Shown one piece after another: positions 47,685 to 58,885 of a stretch of 64,000 bases of DNA. The number at the start of each line of letters is the position of its first letter. The first letter of the stretch is position 1. Source of the stretch: Mycteria americana (taxonomy: Eukaryota > Chordata > Aves > Ciconiiformes > Ciconiidae); the NCBI RefSeq assembly GCF_035582795.1, contig NC_134368.1, positions 15,854,001 to 15,918,000 of the forward strand, given 5' to 3'. The notes under the pieces were generated by a model. That model was not told the origin of the DNA. It saw only the letters and a list, made by a program, of their open reading frames with translations, and did no database searches. The translations under genes were made by a program, and so were the position numbers.

Positions 47685-48262
47685 CTGGAGGAGGTGGGAG
47701 AAAAGGGGGCTCAGCGGGGCTGGGTGGGAGGGAGCCCGGGGCTGGGGGAGCGGGGCAGGAGGCGCCGGGAGCTGGGGGCCGGTAGGAGAGGGGGTGAGGG
47801 GGGTGGGAGGGAGCAAGGGCAGGGCTTGTAAGCACCGCACGGACGGGAGCCACGGGCTGTCCCAGGAAAGCGTTTGGGCACTGGTGTCGACAGGGTCGAA
47901 GGCGCCGCAGGCCCTGGCTGGAGGCAGCCTGGGGCCCATCCTGCCCAAGCCGCCCTCATGGCCGGCCAGCCCCTGCCTGGGCCGTGCCCCGTGAAAAGGC
48001 AAGGGACACCCGAGCAGAGTCTGCCGAGGCCCCATCCCTGCCACCCAACAGCGTCCCACGGAGCCACGGGCACCCGGCACATCCCCAAAGCCTCTCCGGG
48101 CACCTGCCACTACTGGGAGCCCCGAGCACCTCTGCCCCCAGCCCCGAGGGCGGTACCGTGCCCTGCCCTGAGGGGCTGGGCTCTCGCTCTGGGTTAGAAA
48201 CCCCCCGGCCCTCTGCCCCGTCCCCCGTCCAGCCCAGCCTTCCCCCTGCATGCTGCACTCAC
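47685..48262 (-). other. Intron and splice sites of the ITPRIPL-like relic, copy 1
   Basis: The GTGAGT donor (48262-48257) follows GGGCGATCGG, and a C-rich tract ends in CTCCTCCAG three bases before the ATG. The 578-base intron places a non-coding first exon just above 48262, the usual design of this family. The minus-strand frame stays open across it only because the DNA is GC-rich. A second good donor (GTAAGTCAGGG) lies at 48551-48541. Confidence 0.65.
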
Positions 48263-49277
48263 CGATCGCCCAGGTCAGACAGCAGTGGGGCTGCCTGGCG
48301 ATGTCCCTGGGGACGGCTCCCATTGTGACCTGTCCCCGTGATGACACAGCCACCAGAGCAGCATCACCCAGCCGGCAAGCCCCAGCCTTCGTCCCCACCG
48401 CCCGGCCCAGCGGGTCCTGGCCATCACACCGAGTACGAACCCGCCCGGCAGGAGCGAGCTCCCCGGGGCTCTCTTGCCAAAGCGGGCAGACACCCCCCAA
48501 AGCCGTAATTGGAATGGAAACAGGGACTGTAGGTGGATGTCCCTGACTTACGTAGAGAGGTGCAAAGTCTTCTGGGCCAGGTGGTCTGACTCCGAGTTGT
48601 CTTGAAAAGCAGAGCTACGAGCCCTTGGGCAGAGACAAAACTCCTCCTGCCTCTTCTCCTCTTGGATTCCTTCTGCCGGGGCAGAACTTAGCCCTGCAAA
48701 CCCTGACGGGCAGGCCACCCAAAGGAATCCAAAGTGTGCACGTGTGAGAGAAGTTGACATGGCCCGTGGATGGTTTACTCCTGCTCTGCCACCCTGTGAG
48801 ATGTAGACATGGTGGTGCTCTTGGTGCCTTTGTGACACTGATGGGGGGGTGGTGATGGTGTCTATCCCTGTGGCGGGATGAGGCCTCTCCATGGCAGGGT
48901 CTCTGTCCTTGCTGTGCTGGTGGGAGATCAGTGTTCCAAAAGAGACTCTATTTCTGAATGGTGATGGAGGGGTGCAGGAGGGGACGTGCCTGGTGCTGTG
49001 GGACGCTCCTCCCTCCTGCGCCTGCCCTAGCTGTGCCTCCAGCTCTCAAGCTGCTGCTCTGCATTGGCTCGTGCCCAAGCCTCCCACCGGTGCAGCAAGC
49101 AGAGCATCCAGGGCCCCACTCCACACTCGTGGTGCTTGTTCCCTGGGCAGAGGGCTCACCACTTGGAGGCTGTGATGTCCACCTCCCCAGGGGTCGCCCT
49201 GGGGCAATGCTGTCGGGCTCCCAGGGGTGGGTTTCCACAATTTCATCTTGCGCAACCCCCCTGCGCAAGCACAGCCA
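48263..49277. other. 5' flank of the ITPRIPL-like relic, copy 1
   Basis: Holds the putative 5' untranslated exon from 48263 upwards and about 0.9 kb of GC-rich flank. I see no coding sequence that I would support. Confidence 0.5.
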
Positions 49278-49370
49278 CCTAGAGCAGGCTGTCCAGGACC
49301 GTGTCCAGATGACCTTCAAAGGTTGGAGGCTCCACAGCCTCCCTGGGTAGCCTGTGTGAGTGTTCAGAAT
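49278..49370 (-). mobile_element. CR1 fragment interrupted by another CR1, copy 1
   Basis: CCTAGAGCAGGCTGTCCAGG and GGAGGCTCCACAGCCTCCCT are the reversed terminal region of one CR1 type. It stops where the tail of the next CR1 begins, suggesting a nested insertion. Confidence 0.7.
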
Positions 49371-49373
49371 AGG

Positions 49374-49394
49374 CTAGACTAGACTAGACTAGAG
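49374..49394. repeat. (CTAGA)n tail of the array CR1, copy 1
   Basis: About four units of CTAGA at the 3' end of the CR1. The same repeat is at 55567-55587. Confidence 0.85.
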
Positions 49395-52035
49395 TATTTT
49401 CAGTTGGAAGGCACCTACAACGATCATCTAGTCCAACTGCCTGACCACTTCAGGGCTGAGCAAAAGTTAATGCATGTTTTAAGGGCATTGTCCAAATGCC
49501 TCTTAAACACTGACAGGCCTGGCGCATCGACCACCTCTCTAGGAAGCCTGTTCCAGTGTTTGACCACCCTCCTGGTAAAGAAATGCTTCCTAAAGTCCGG
49601 TCTAAGCCTCCCCCGGCGCAGCTTTGAACCATTCCCACGCGTCCTGTCACTGGATACCAGGGAGAAGAGATCAGCACCTCCCTCTCCACTTCCCCTCCTC
49701 AGGAAGCTGTAGAGAGCAATGAGGTCGCCCCTCAGCCTCCTTTTCTCCAAACTAGACAAACCCAGAGTCCTCAGCCGCTCCTCACAGGACATTCCTCGCA
49801 GCCCTTTCCCCAGCTCTGTTGCCCTCCTCTGGACGCATTTGAGTACCTGAACCTCCTTCTTAAACTGTGGGCCCCAGAACGGCACACAGCACTCAAGGTG
49901 AGGCCGCACCAAGGCTAAAGACAGCAGGACAACCACCTCTTTTGACCGGCTGGTTATGCTGTGTTTGACGCACCCCAGGACGCGGTTTGCCCTCTTGGCT
50001 GCCAGGGCACGCTGCTGACTCGTATGGAGCCTGCTGTCCACCAGCACCCCCAGATCCCTTTCTGCAGGGCTGCTCTCCAGCCACTCCTCTCCCAAGGTGT
50101 GCTTGTGCCCGGCGTTACTCTGTCCTAGGTGCAGAATCCGGCATTTGGACTTGTTAAATTTCATCCCGTTAATCATTGCCCAATGCTTCAATCTATCTAG
50201 ATCCCTCTGCAAGGCCTCTTGTCCCTCAAGAGAGTCAACAGCACCGCCCAGTTTGGCATCATCAGCAAGCTTGCTAACGCTGCATTCAACTCCTGCATCC
50301 AGATCACTGATAGCTGTATGGAACAGAGCTGGCCCTAGAACTGAACCCTGAGGCACACCGCTGGTGACTGGTTGCCAGGCAGATGTAACCCCGTTCACTA
50401 CAACCCTTTGAGCTCTGCCCTTCAGCCAGTTCTTCACCCAGCGCACCGTCAACCTGCTCATCCCGCGCTTACCAAATCAGTTAAGCAGGCCTTTCCCTTT
50501 GTGAACCCGTGTTGACTATGGCTGATGATTGCATTGTTCTCTAAATGCCTTTCAATAGTACCCAGTATAATCTCTTCTGCAATTTTTCCAGGAACTGAGG
50601 CTAGACTAACAGGTCTGTAGTTTCCCGGGTCTTCCCTCATGCCCTTCTGGTAAATTGCCATAATGTTGGCTAGCTTGCAGATGGCAGGGACCGCCCCAGG
50701 CTCCCAAGACCTTTGGTAGATGACCGAGAGGGGTCCTGCCGTAACATCCGCTAGCTCCTTCGGTACTCTGGGATGAATCCCATCAGGCCCCATGGACTTG
50801 TGAACATTCAGCTGATACAGCTGGTCCCTTACAATTCCAGTGTCCACAAATGGAAAGTCACTGTTCCCACACTCGTGGTCCTGCGACTCAGGGGACCGGG
50901 CAGCCCAAGGTCTATCAGTATTATTAAAGACTGAGGCAAAAGAAGCATTGAATGCCTCTGCTTTTTCTTCATCCCTATTAGTCAGGTGACCATCTTCAAC
51001 AAGTATCGGTCCAATGTTTTCTTTAGACCTCCTCTTGCTATTAACGTACCTAAAAAAGCCCTTCTTGTGATCTGACACAACACTGGCCAGTTTCAACTCT
51101 AATGGAGCTTTGGCCTTTCGTGTCTTCTCCCTGCGTATACGAACCACAGCGCTGTACCTTTCCTGCGATGCCTGACCTTGCTTCCAGAGATCGTACAGTT
51201 TCTTTTTCCTCTTGAGCTCCACGAGGAGTTCCCTGTTCAGCCAAGCTGGCCTTCTGCTCTGCTCTGCTTGCTTGACTGCCGACACAATGGGATTGCCTGC
51301 TCCTGTGCTTCTAAAAGGTGGTTCTTAAAAACTGACCAGCACTCAGGGACTCCTAAGCCCTCAAAAGCAGATTCCCCGGGTAGTCTGCTAAATAGCTCCC
51401 TGAATAGCTTGAAGTTTGCTCTCCTGAAGCCCAGGGGAGCAACTCTGCCATCCTTTTTTCTCATTACACTGAAAATTTTAAACTCAACCGTTTCATGATC
51501 ACTGTGGCCAACACAGCCACCTACCATCACATCTCCCATGAGTCCTTCTCTATTCACAAATAGCAAGTCTAGGAGGGCGTCATTCCTAGCTGGCTCACTG
51601 AGTACCTGTGACAAGAAGTTATGATCTCCTACAAACTTCAAGAATTTCCAAGACCTGCTCGTCCCCCAGCACTAGGATACTCCCCGTTGATGTCTGGGAA
51701 GTTGAAGTCTCCCATAAGGGCTACCAGTACAGAAATTTCTCCTAATTGCCTACAGAATAACTCACCAGTGCTTACGTTCTGGCTGGGCGATCGCTAGTAG
51801 ACGCCCACTACAACATCTCCTTTGTTTTCCAGCCCCCTAATCCTCACCCAGAGGCTCTCAACCACATCGCCGCTAACTGTAAGGGCTGTACAAACAAACC
51901 TCTTCCTTGCATATAGCACGACAACTCCACCTCGCCTGCCCTGCCTGTCCCTCCCGAACAGCCTGTAGCCCTCCACCCCAGCACTCCAGTCGTGGGACAC
52001 ACTCCAGCAAGTTTGAGCACCATTGGAGTCGGGAC
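49375..52035 (-). mobile_element. CR1 LINE, endonuclease plus reverse transcriptase with internal deletion (array copies 1/2)
   Basis: Reading the minus strand from 52035: endonuclease (WSVSHDWSAGVEGYRLF; HSDHETVEFKIF), a linker with WLNRELLVELKRKKKLYDLW, then RT segments PDGIHPRVPKELADV and KEDPGN-like MREDPGNYRPVSLASVPGKI. Next come [14 protein letters not shown], the intact LADDAKL catalytic motif, and the C-terminal region ending VDAPGLSVFKRHLDNALK. Between HGFTKGKACLTDLV and MSRLTVRWVKNWL the segment carrying motif A (the FLDFSKAFDTV region) is missing, at about 50455-50475. The frame also shifts between the endonuclease and linker parts (51237-51285). The element is therefore inactive. 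The 3' tail is a (CTAGA)n repeat instead of the usual ATTCTATG type. Confidence 0.92.
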
Positions 52036-52143
52036 ATGCTTTCTTGTGTTCAGATGGAATTTCATGTTTTTTCATTGGTGGCCATTGGTTCTTGTCCTGT
52101 CGGTGGTCACTGCTGAGAAAGGTCTGGCTCCCTCCCATCGGGT
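52036..52143 (-). mobile_element. CR1 fragment of another subfamily, array copy 2
   Basis: Exact counterpart of 45843-45950, 6193 bases on. Confidence 0.65.
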
Positions 52144-52692
52144 AGATGGGCACAGAGGCATCTTCCCCTTTAAATGGAAGCAGAGCAGAAAACTGGGAAA
52201 GGAAGGAAAAAGGGGCCAGGGGAAGCATTCCGTTTTGGTACTACTGTCCTACCTCAGAATGCCTCCCCACTTCTTTTGCATCTGCGCAGGTAGCAACCTG
52301 CTGCCTGCCCCCATTCCCCAACAAAGCGTTGCACAGACACTTGCAGACAGCGGGTTGGTTAAAACAAGCTAGTTTATTGTCCTATTTGCTTTGCATAAAG
52401 GTCCCAGAGGCAATTGACTCTTTCCAACAGGATGGGTGGTCCCATCCTGTTACAGGTGGTAACAAGAGCCCCAGTTGCAAGGGCATCTTCAGCTGGACCG
52501 GCGGAGATTCCCCAAGCTCTGCTTATGCTGAGCTCCTCTTGAGCGGTGCCATCTCCGTGCCTAGTTTGCTCAGATCTGTGGCACAGACTGCGCAGGCAGT
52601 CTGTGGGACGAGCGGGTTCTCTGTCCCAGTGTCCGAAATTGTCCCCCGGGCCCCACCAGCGTGGGAGGGAAGTAGGTCCTCAGGGTCACAGG
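52144..52692. other. Unassigned spacer of the 6.2-kb unit, copy 2
   Basis: Counterpart of 45951-46499. No gene supported. Confidence 0.4.
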
Positions 52693-53874
52693 CATGGGTG
52701 GAAAAGCCTGTGACCACCAGGATATGGGTGCAGAGCCGCAGACCTCTGAGGTGGAAATTGTCCTGCTGGGTGTGCCTCATCGTGAGTCTGAAAAGCGGCA
52801 GGCATCTCGACAATGGCGCAGCTCTCTCTCCCGCCATGGTGTGCTGCTGGTAAAGCTGGCCTCTGCCTACTCGAGGCTCGGGTAGGTGCCTGAGCTGCCT
52901 TGCTGCACTGCAAAAATCATCTCAGTGCAGACGGTCACGTTGGAGGTGCTTGTCAGCTGGAACCTGCAGGACTGGGAGGAGGGCAGCACCGTCAGCCGGC
53001 AGTGCTGCGACTGAGGCAAAAGCAGCCAGGCTGATCTCACCAACAGTTGGACCCAGCAGGCGACTTTCTCCATGTCTAAGTAGGAGCATGTGCAGAGGGC
53101 GCGTAGGAGGTACGAGCTCTGATCCCTCGGCAGCTTGTCGTCGGGGTGGTGGAGAAAGCACCAGCTCTCCCCCAGCAGCTGCTCCCTCGAGCACGTGCAC
53201 TCCAGCACCACCTGGATGCTGGAGTGCCTTGCTGGCAGCTGCCCCGTGGTGTCCAGCTCCAGGCTGAAGGAGTGCCCGGGGGGTGGCCGCAGGAGCACGA
53301 GCAGGGAGTAGGCGATGCTGTTCTCGCCGACGCTCCAGGCTTCATAGGTGCCGTCCATCCCAATGGCTGGGTGCATCTGCGGCATGAAAGTGCTCTTGCA
53401 AAGCACTCGACAGACACCAAGGAGGTCACCCACCAGCTCCTTCAGCACCTTGCACGTGTCGGGCAGGCCCTGCATTGGCGATGGCGTGGACACAGCCAAA
53501 GACCTGACACCGTTGTCTGCACCATTGAGGTCTTCCTCCTCCTCGTCATCCTCCTCCTCACTGCTGGAGCTGTCCTGCTTGCTGCAGCTGTCAGAGGCAA
53601 GCTTCATTTCCCTGGCCAGCCAGCAGGCGTTGGCGAGCAGGACCAGGGCTCCTGCAGCAGTCCAAAATGTCCACTGCCGCAACACAGAAGGGAGCGTGGC
53701 TTCCTCCGCGCCCCTGGTCTGCTCAATCTCCTGCAGCAGCCGAGTCATCTGCTGATGCAGATACTCCTCACGCTGCTGCATCCGCTCGGCCGTGGCCACA
53801 TCTATGTGGTGATCGTGCTTCAGCCCGTGCTGGACGGCCAGCACAGCCAGGACGAGGGCAATTGCCGCAGCCAT
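52693..53874 (-). pseudogene. ITPRIP-like (ITPRIPL1-type) gene relic, array copy 2
   Basis: Translates identically to copy 1. ATG is at 53874 and TAG at 52869-52867 after 335 residues. The same two out-of-frame homology pieces follow at 52829-52803 and 52795-52694. The lesions are therefore shared by descent, not independent. Confidence 0.85.
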
Positions 53875-53877
53875 GGC

Positions 53878-54455
53878 CTGGAGGAGGTGGGAGAAAAGGG
53901 GGCTCAGCGGGGCTGGGTGGGAGGGAGCCCGGGGCTGGGGGAGCGGGGCAGGAGGCGCCGGGAGCTGGGGGCCGGTAGGAGAGGGGGTGAGGGGGGTGGG
54001 AGGGAGCAAGGGCAGGGCTTGTAAGCACCGCACGGACGGGAGCCACGGGCTGTCCCAGGAAAGCGTTTGGGCACTGGTGTCGACAGGGTCGAAGGCGCCG
54101 CAGGCCCTGGCTGGAGGCAGCCTGGGGCCCATCCTGCCCAAGCCGCCCTCATGGCCGGCCAGCCCCTGCCTGGGCCGTGCCCCGTGAAAAGGCAAGGGAC
54201 ACCCGAGCAGAGTCTGCCGAGGCCCCATCCCTGCCACCCAACAGCGTCCCACGGAGCCACGGGCACCCGGCACATCCCCAAAGCCTCTCCGGGCACCTGC
54301 CACTACTGGGAGCCCCGAGCACCTCTGCCCCCAGCCCCGAGGGCGGTACCGTGCCCTGCCCTGAGGGGCTGGGCTCTCGCTCTGGGTTAGAAACCCCCCG
54401 GCCCTCTGCCCCGTCCCCCGTCCAGCCCAGCCTTCCCCCTGCATGCTGCACTCAC
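53878..54455 (-). other. Intron and splice sites of the ITPRIPL-like relic, copy 2
   Basis: Same GTGAGT donor and CTCCTCCAG acceptor as in copy 1, both intact. Confidence 0.65.
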
Positions 54456-55470
54456 CGATCGCCCAGGTCAGACAGCAGTGGGGCTGCCTGGCGATGTCCC
54501 TGGGGACGGCTCCCATTGTGACCTGTCCCCGTGATGACACAGCCACCAGAGCAGCATCACCCAGCCGGCAAGCCCCAGCCTTCGTCCCCACCGCCCGGCC
54601 CAGCGGGTCCTGGCCATCACACCGAGTACGAACCCGCCCGGCAGGAGCGAGCTCCCCGGGGCTCTCTTGCCAAAGCGGGCAGACACCCCCCAAAGCCGTA
54701 ATTGGAATGGAAACAGGGACTGTAGGTGGATGTCCCTGACTTACGTAGAGAGGTGCAAAGTCTTCTGGGCCAGGTGGTCTGACTCCGAGTTGTCTTGAAA
54801 AGCAGAGCTACGAGCCCTTGGGCAGAGACAAAACTCCTCCTGCCTCTTCTCCTCTTGGATTCCTTCTGCCGGGGCAGAACTTAGCCCTGCAAACCCTGAC
54901 GGGCAGGCCACCCAAAGGAATCCAAAGTGTGCACGTGTGAGAGAAGTTGACATGGCCCGTGGATGGTTTACTCCTGCTCTGCCACCCTGTGAGATGTAGA
55001 CATGGTGGTGCTCTTGGTGCCTTTGTGACACTGATGGGGGGGTGGTGATGGTGTCTATCCCTGTGGCGGGATGAGGCCTCTCCATGGCAGGGTCTCTGTC
55101 CTTGCTGTGCTGGTGGGAGATCAGTGTTCCAAAAGAGACTCTATTTCTGAATGGTGATGGAGGGGTGCAGGAGGGGACGTGCCTGGTGCTGTGGGACGCT
55201 CCTCCCTCCTGCGCCTGCCCTAGCTGTGCCTCCAGCTCTCAAGCTGCTGCTCTGCATTGGCTCGTGCCCAAGCCTCCCACCGGTGCAGCAAGCAGAGCAT
55301 CCAGGGCCCCACTCCACACTCGTGGTGCTTGTTCCCTGGGCAGAGGGCTCACCACTTGGAGGCTGTGATGTCCACCTCCCCAGGGGTCGCCCTGGGGCAA
55401 TGCTGTCGGGCTCCCAGGGGTGGGTTTCCACAATTTCATCTTGCGCAACCCCCCTGCGCAAGCACAGCCA
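54456..55470. other. 5' flank of the ITPRIPL-like relic, copy 2
   Basis: Counterpart of 48263-49277; putative untranslated exon plus flank. Confidence 0.5.
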
Positions 55471-55563
55471 CCTAGAGCAGGCTGTCCAGGACCGTGTCCA
55501 GATGACCTTCAAAGGTTGGAGGCTCCACAGCCTCCCTGGGTAGCCTGTGTGAGTGTTCAGAAT
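55471..55563 (-). mobile_element. CR1 fragment interrupted by another CR1, copy 2
   Basis: Counterpart of 49278-49370. Confidence 0.7.
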
Positions 55564-55567
55564 AGGC

Positions 55568-58228
55568 TAGACTAGACTAGACTAGAGTATTTTCAGTTGG
55601 AAGGCACCTACAACGATCATCTAGTCCAACTGCCTGACCACTTCAGGGCTGAGCAAAAGTTAATGCATGTTTTAAGGGCATTGTCCAAATGCCTCTTAAA
55701 CACTGACAGGCCTGGCGCATCGACCACCTCTCTAGGAAGCCTGTTCCAGTGTTTGACCACCCTCCTGGTAAAGAAATGCTTCCTAAAGTCCGGTCTAAGC
55801 CTCCCCCGGCGCAGCTTTGAACCATTCCCACGCGTCCTGTCACTGGATACCAGGGAGAAGAGATCAGCACCTCCCTCTCCACTTCCCCTCCTCAGGAAGC
55901 TGTAGAGAGCAATGAGGTCGCCCCTCAGCCTCCTTTTCTCCAAACTAGACAAACCCAGAGTCCTCAGCCGCTCCTCACAGGACATTCCTCGCAGCCCTTT
56001 CCCCAGCTCTGTTGCCCTCCTCTGGACGCATTTGAGTACCTGAACCTCCTTCTTAAACTGTGGGCCCCAGAACGGCACACAGCACTCAAGGTGAGGCCGC
56101 ACCAAGGCTAAAGACAGCAGGACAACCACCTCTTTTGACCGGCTGGTTATGCTGTGTTTGACGCACCCCAGGACGCGGTTTGCCCTCTTGGCTGCCAGGG
56201 CACGCTGCTGACTCGTATGGAGCCTGCTGTCCACCAGCACCCCCAGATCCCTTTCTGCAGGGCTGCTCTCCAGCCACTCCTCTCCCAAGGTGTGCTTGTG
56301 CCCGGCGTTACTCTGTCCTAGGTGCAGAATCCGGCATTTGGACTTGTTAAATTTCATCCCGTTAATCATTGCCCAATGCTTCAATCTATCTAGATCCCTC
56401 TGCAAGGCCTCTTGTCCCTCAAGAGAGTCAACAGCACCGCCCAGTTTGGCATCATCAGCAAGCTTGCTAACGCTGCATTCAACTCCTGCATCCAGATCAC
56501 TGATAGCTGTATGGAACAGAGCTGGCCCTAGAACTGAACCCTGAGGCACACCGCTGGTGACTGGTTGCCAGGCAGATGTAACCCCGTTCACTACAACCCT
56601 TTGAGCTCTGCCCTTCAGCCAGTTCTTCACCCAGCGCACCGTCAACCTGCTCATCCCGCGCTTACCAAATCAGTTAAGCAGGCCTTTCCCTTTGTGAACC
56701 CGTGTTGACTATGGCTGATGATTGCATTGTTCTCTAAATGCCTTTCAATAGTACCCAGTATAATCTCTTCTGCAATTTTTCCAGGAACTGAGGCTAGACT
56801 AACAGGTCTGTAGTTTCCCGGGTCTTCCCTCATGCCCTTCTGGTAAATTGCCATAATGTTGGCTAGCTTGCAGATGGCAGGGACCGCCCCAGGCTCCCAA
56901 GACCTTTGGTAGATGACCGAGAGGGGTCCTGCCGTAACATCCGCTAGCTCCTTCGGTACTCTGGGATGAATCCCATCAGGCCCCATGGACTTGTGAACAT
57001 TCAGCTGATACAGCTGGTCCCTTACAATTCCAGTGTCCACAAATGGAAAGTCACTGTTCCCACACTCGTGGTCCTGCGACTCAGGGGACCGGGCAGCCCA
57101 AGGTCTATCAGTATTATTAAAGACTGAGGCAAAAGAAGCATTGAATGCCTCTGCTTTTTCTTCATCCCTATTAGTCAGGTGACCATCTTCAACAAGTATC
57201 GGTCCAATGTTTTCTTTAGACCTCCTCTTGCTATTAACGTACCTAAAAAAGCCCTTCTTGTGATCTGACACAACACTGGCCAGTTTCAACTCTAATGGAG
57301 CTTTGGCCTTTCGTGTCTTCTCCCTGCGTATACGAACCACAGCGCTGTACCTTTCCTGCGATGCCTGACCTTGCTTCCAGAGATCGTACAGTTTCTTTTT
57401 CCTCTTGAGCTCCACGAGGAGTTCCCTGTTCAGCCAAGCTGGCCTTCTGCTCTGCTCTGCTTGCTTGACTGCCGACACAATGGGATTGCCTGCTCCTGTG
57501 CTTCTAAAAGGTGGTTCTTAAAAACTGACCAGCACTCAGGGACTCCTAAGCCCTCAAAAGCAGATTCCCCGGGTAGTCTGCTAAATAGCTCCCTGAATAG
57601 CTTGAAGTTTGCTCTCCTGAAGCCCAGGGGAGCAACTCTGCCATCCTTTTTTCTCATTACACTGAAAATTTTAAACTCAACCGTTTCATGATCACTGTGG
57701 CCAACACAGCCACCTACCATCACATCTCCCATGAGTCCTTCTCTATTCACAAATAGCAAGTCTAGGAGGGCGTCATTCCTAGCTGGCTCACTGAGTACCT
57801 GTGACAAGAAGTTATGATCTCCTACAAACTTCAAGAATTTCCAAGACCTGCTCGTCCCCCAGCACTAGGATACTCCCCGTTGATGTCTGGGAAGTTGAAG
57901 TCTCCCATAAGGGCTACCAGTACAGAAATTTCTCCTAATTGCCTACAGAATAACTCACCAGTGCTTACGTTCTGGCTGGGCGATCGCTAGTAGACGCCCA
58001 CTACAACATCTCCTTTGTTTTCCAGCCCCCTAATCCTCACCCAGAGGCTCTCAACCACATCGCCGCTAACTGTAAGGGCTGTACAAACAAACCTCTTCCT
58101 TGCATATAGCACGACAACTCCACCTCGCCTGCCCTGCCTGTCCCTCCCGAACAGCCTGTAGCCCTCCACCCCAGCACTCCAGTCGTGGGACACACTCCAG
58201 CAAGTTTGAGCACCATTGGAGTCGGGAC
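55568..58228 (-). mobile_element. CR1 LINE with RT motif A deleted (array copies 2/3)
   Basis: Same as the element at 49375-52035, including the internal deletion (about 56648-56668), the endonuclease frameshift, the LADDAKL motif and the (CTAGA)n tail at 55567-55587. The translations of the two copies are identical. Confidence 0.92.
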
Positions 58229-58336
58229 ATGCTTTCTTGTGTTCAGATGGAATTTCATGTTTTTTCATTGGTGGCCATTGGTTCTTGTCCTGTCGGTGGT
58301 CACTGCTGAGAAAGGTCTGGCTCCCTCCCATCGGGT
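58229..58336 (-). mobile_element. CR1 fragment of another subfamily, array copy 3
   Basis: Counterpart of 45843-45950, 12386 bases on. Confidence 0.65.
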
Positions 58337-58885
58337 AGATGGGCACAGAGGCATCTTCCCCTTTAAATGGAAGCAGAGCAGAAAACTGGGAAAGGAAGGA
58401 AAAAGGGGCCAGGGGAAGCATTCCGTTTTGGTACTACTGTCCTACCTCAGAATGCCTCCCCACTTCTTTTGCATCTGCGCAGGTAGCAACCTGCTGCCTG
58501 CCCCCATTCCCCAACAAAGCGTTGCACAGACACTTGCAGACAGCGGGTTGGTTAAAACAAGCTAGTTTATTGTCCTATTTGCTTTGCATAAAGGTCCCAG
58601 AGGCAATTGACTCTTTCCAACAGGATGGGTGGTCCCATCCTGTTACAGGTGGTAACAAGAGCCCCAGTTGCAAGGGCATCTTCAGCTGGACCGGCGGAGA
58701 TTCCCCAAGCTCTGCTTATGCTGAGCTCCTCTTGAGCGGTGCCATCTCCGTGCCTAGTTTGCTCAGATCTGTGGCACAGACTGCGCAGGCAGTCTGTGGG
58801 ACGAGCGGGTTCTCTGTCCCAGTGTCCGAAATTGTCCCCCGGGCCCCACCAGCGTGGGAGGGAAGTAGGTCCTCAGGGTCACAGG
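58337..58885. other. Unassigned spacer of the 6.2-kb unit, copy 3
   Basis: Counterpart of 45951-46499. No gene supported. Confidence 0.4.

Noticed and set aside
46953..47831. A 292-codon plus-strand open frame opposite the relic (and its repeats)
   Set aside because: It is the antisense shadow of a GC-rich coding region; no recognisable domain.
46674..48500. A 608-codon open frame across the ITPRIPL-like relic and its upstream DNA
   Set aside because: Only the last 335 codons, from 47681, match the family. The upstream part crosses a good donor and acceptor and reads as Pro/Gly/Arg-rich non-coding sequence, and in copy 3 its frame changes with a one-base insertion.
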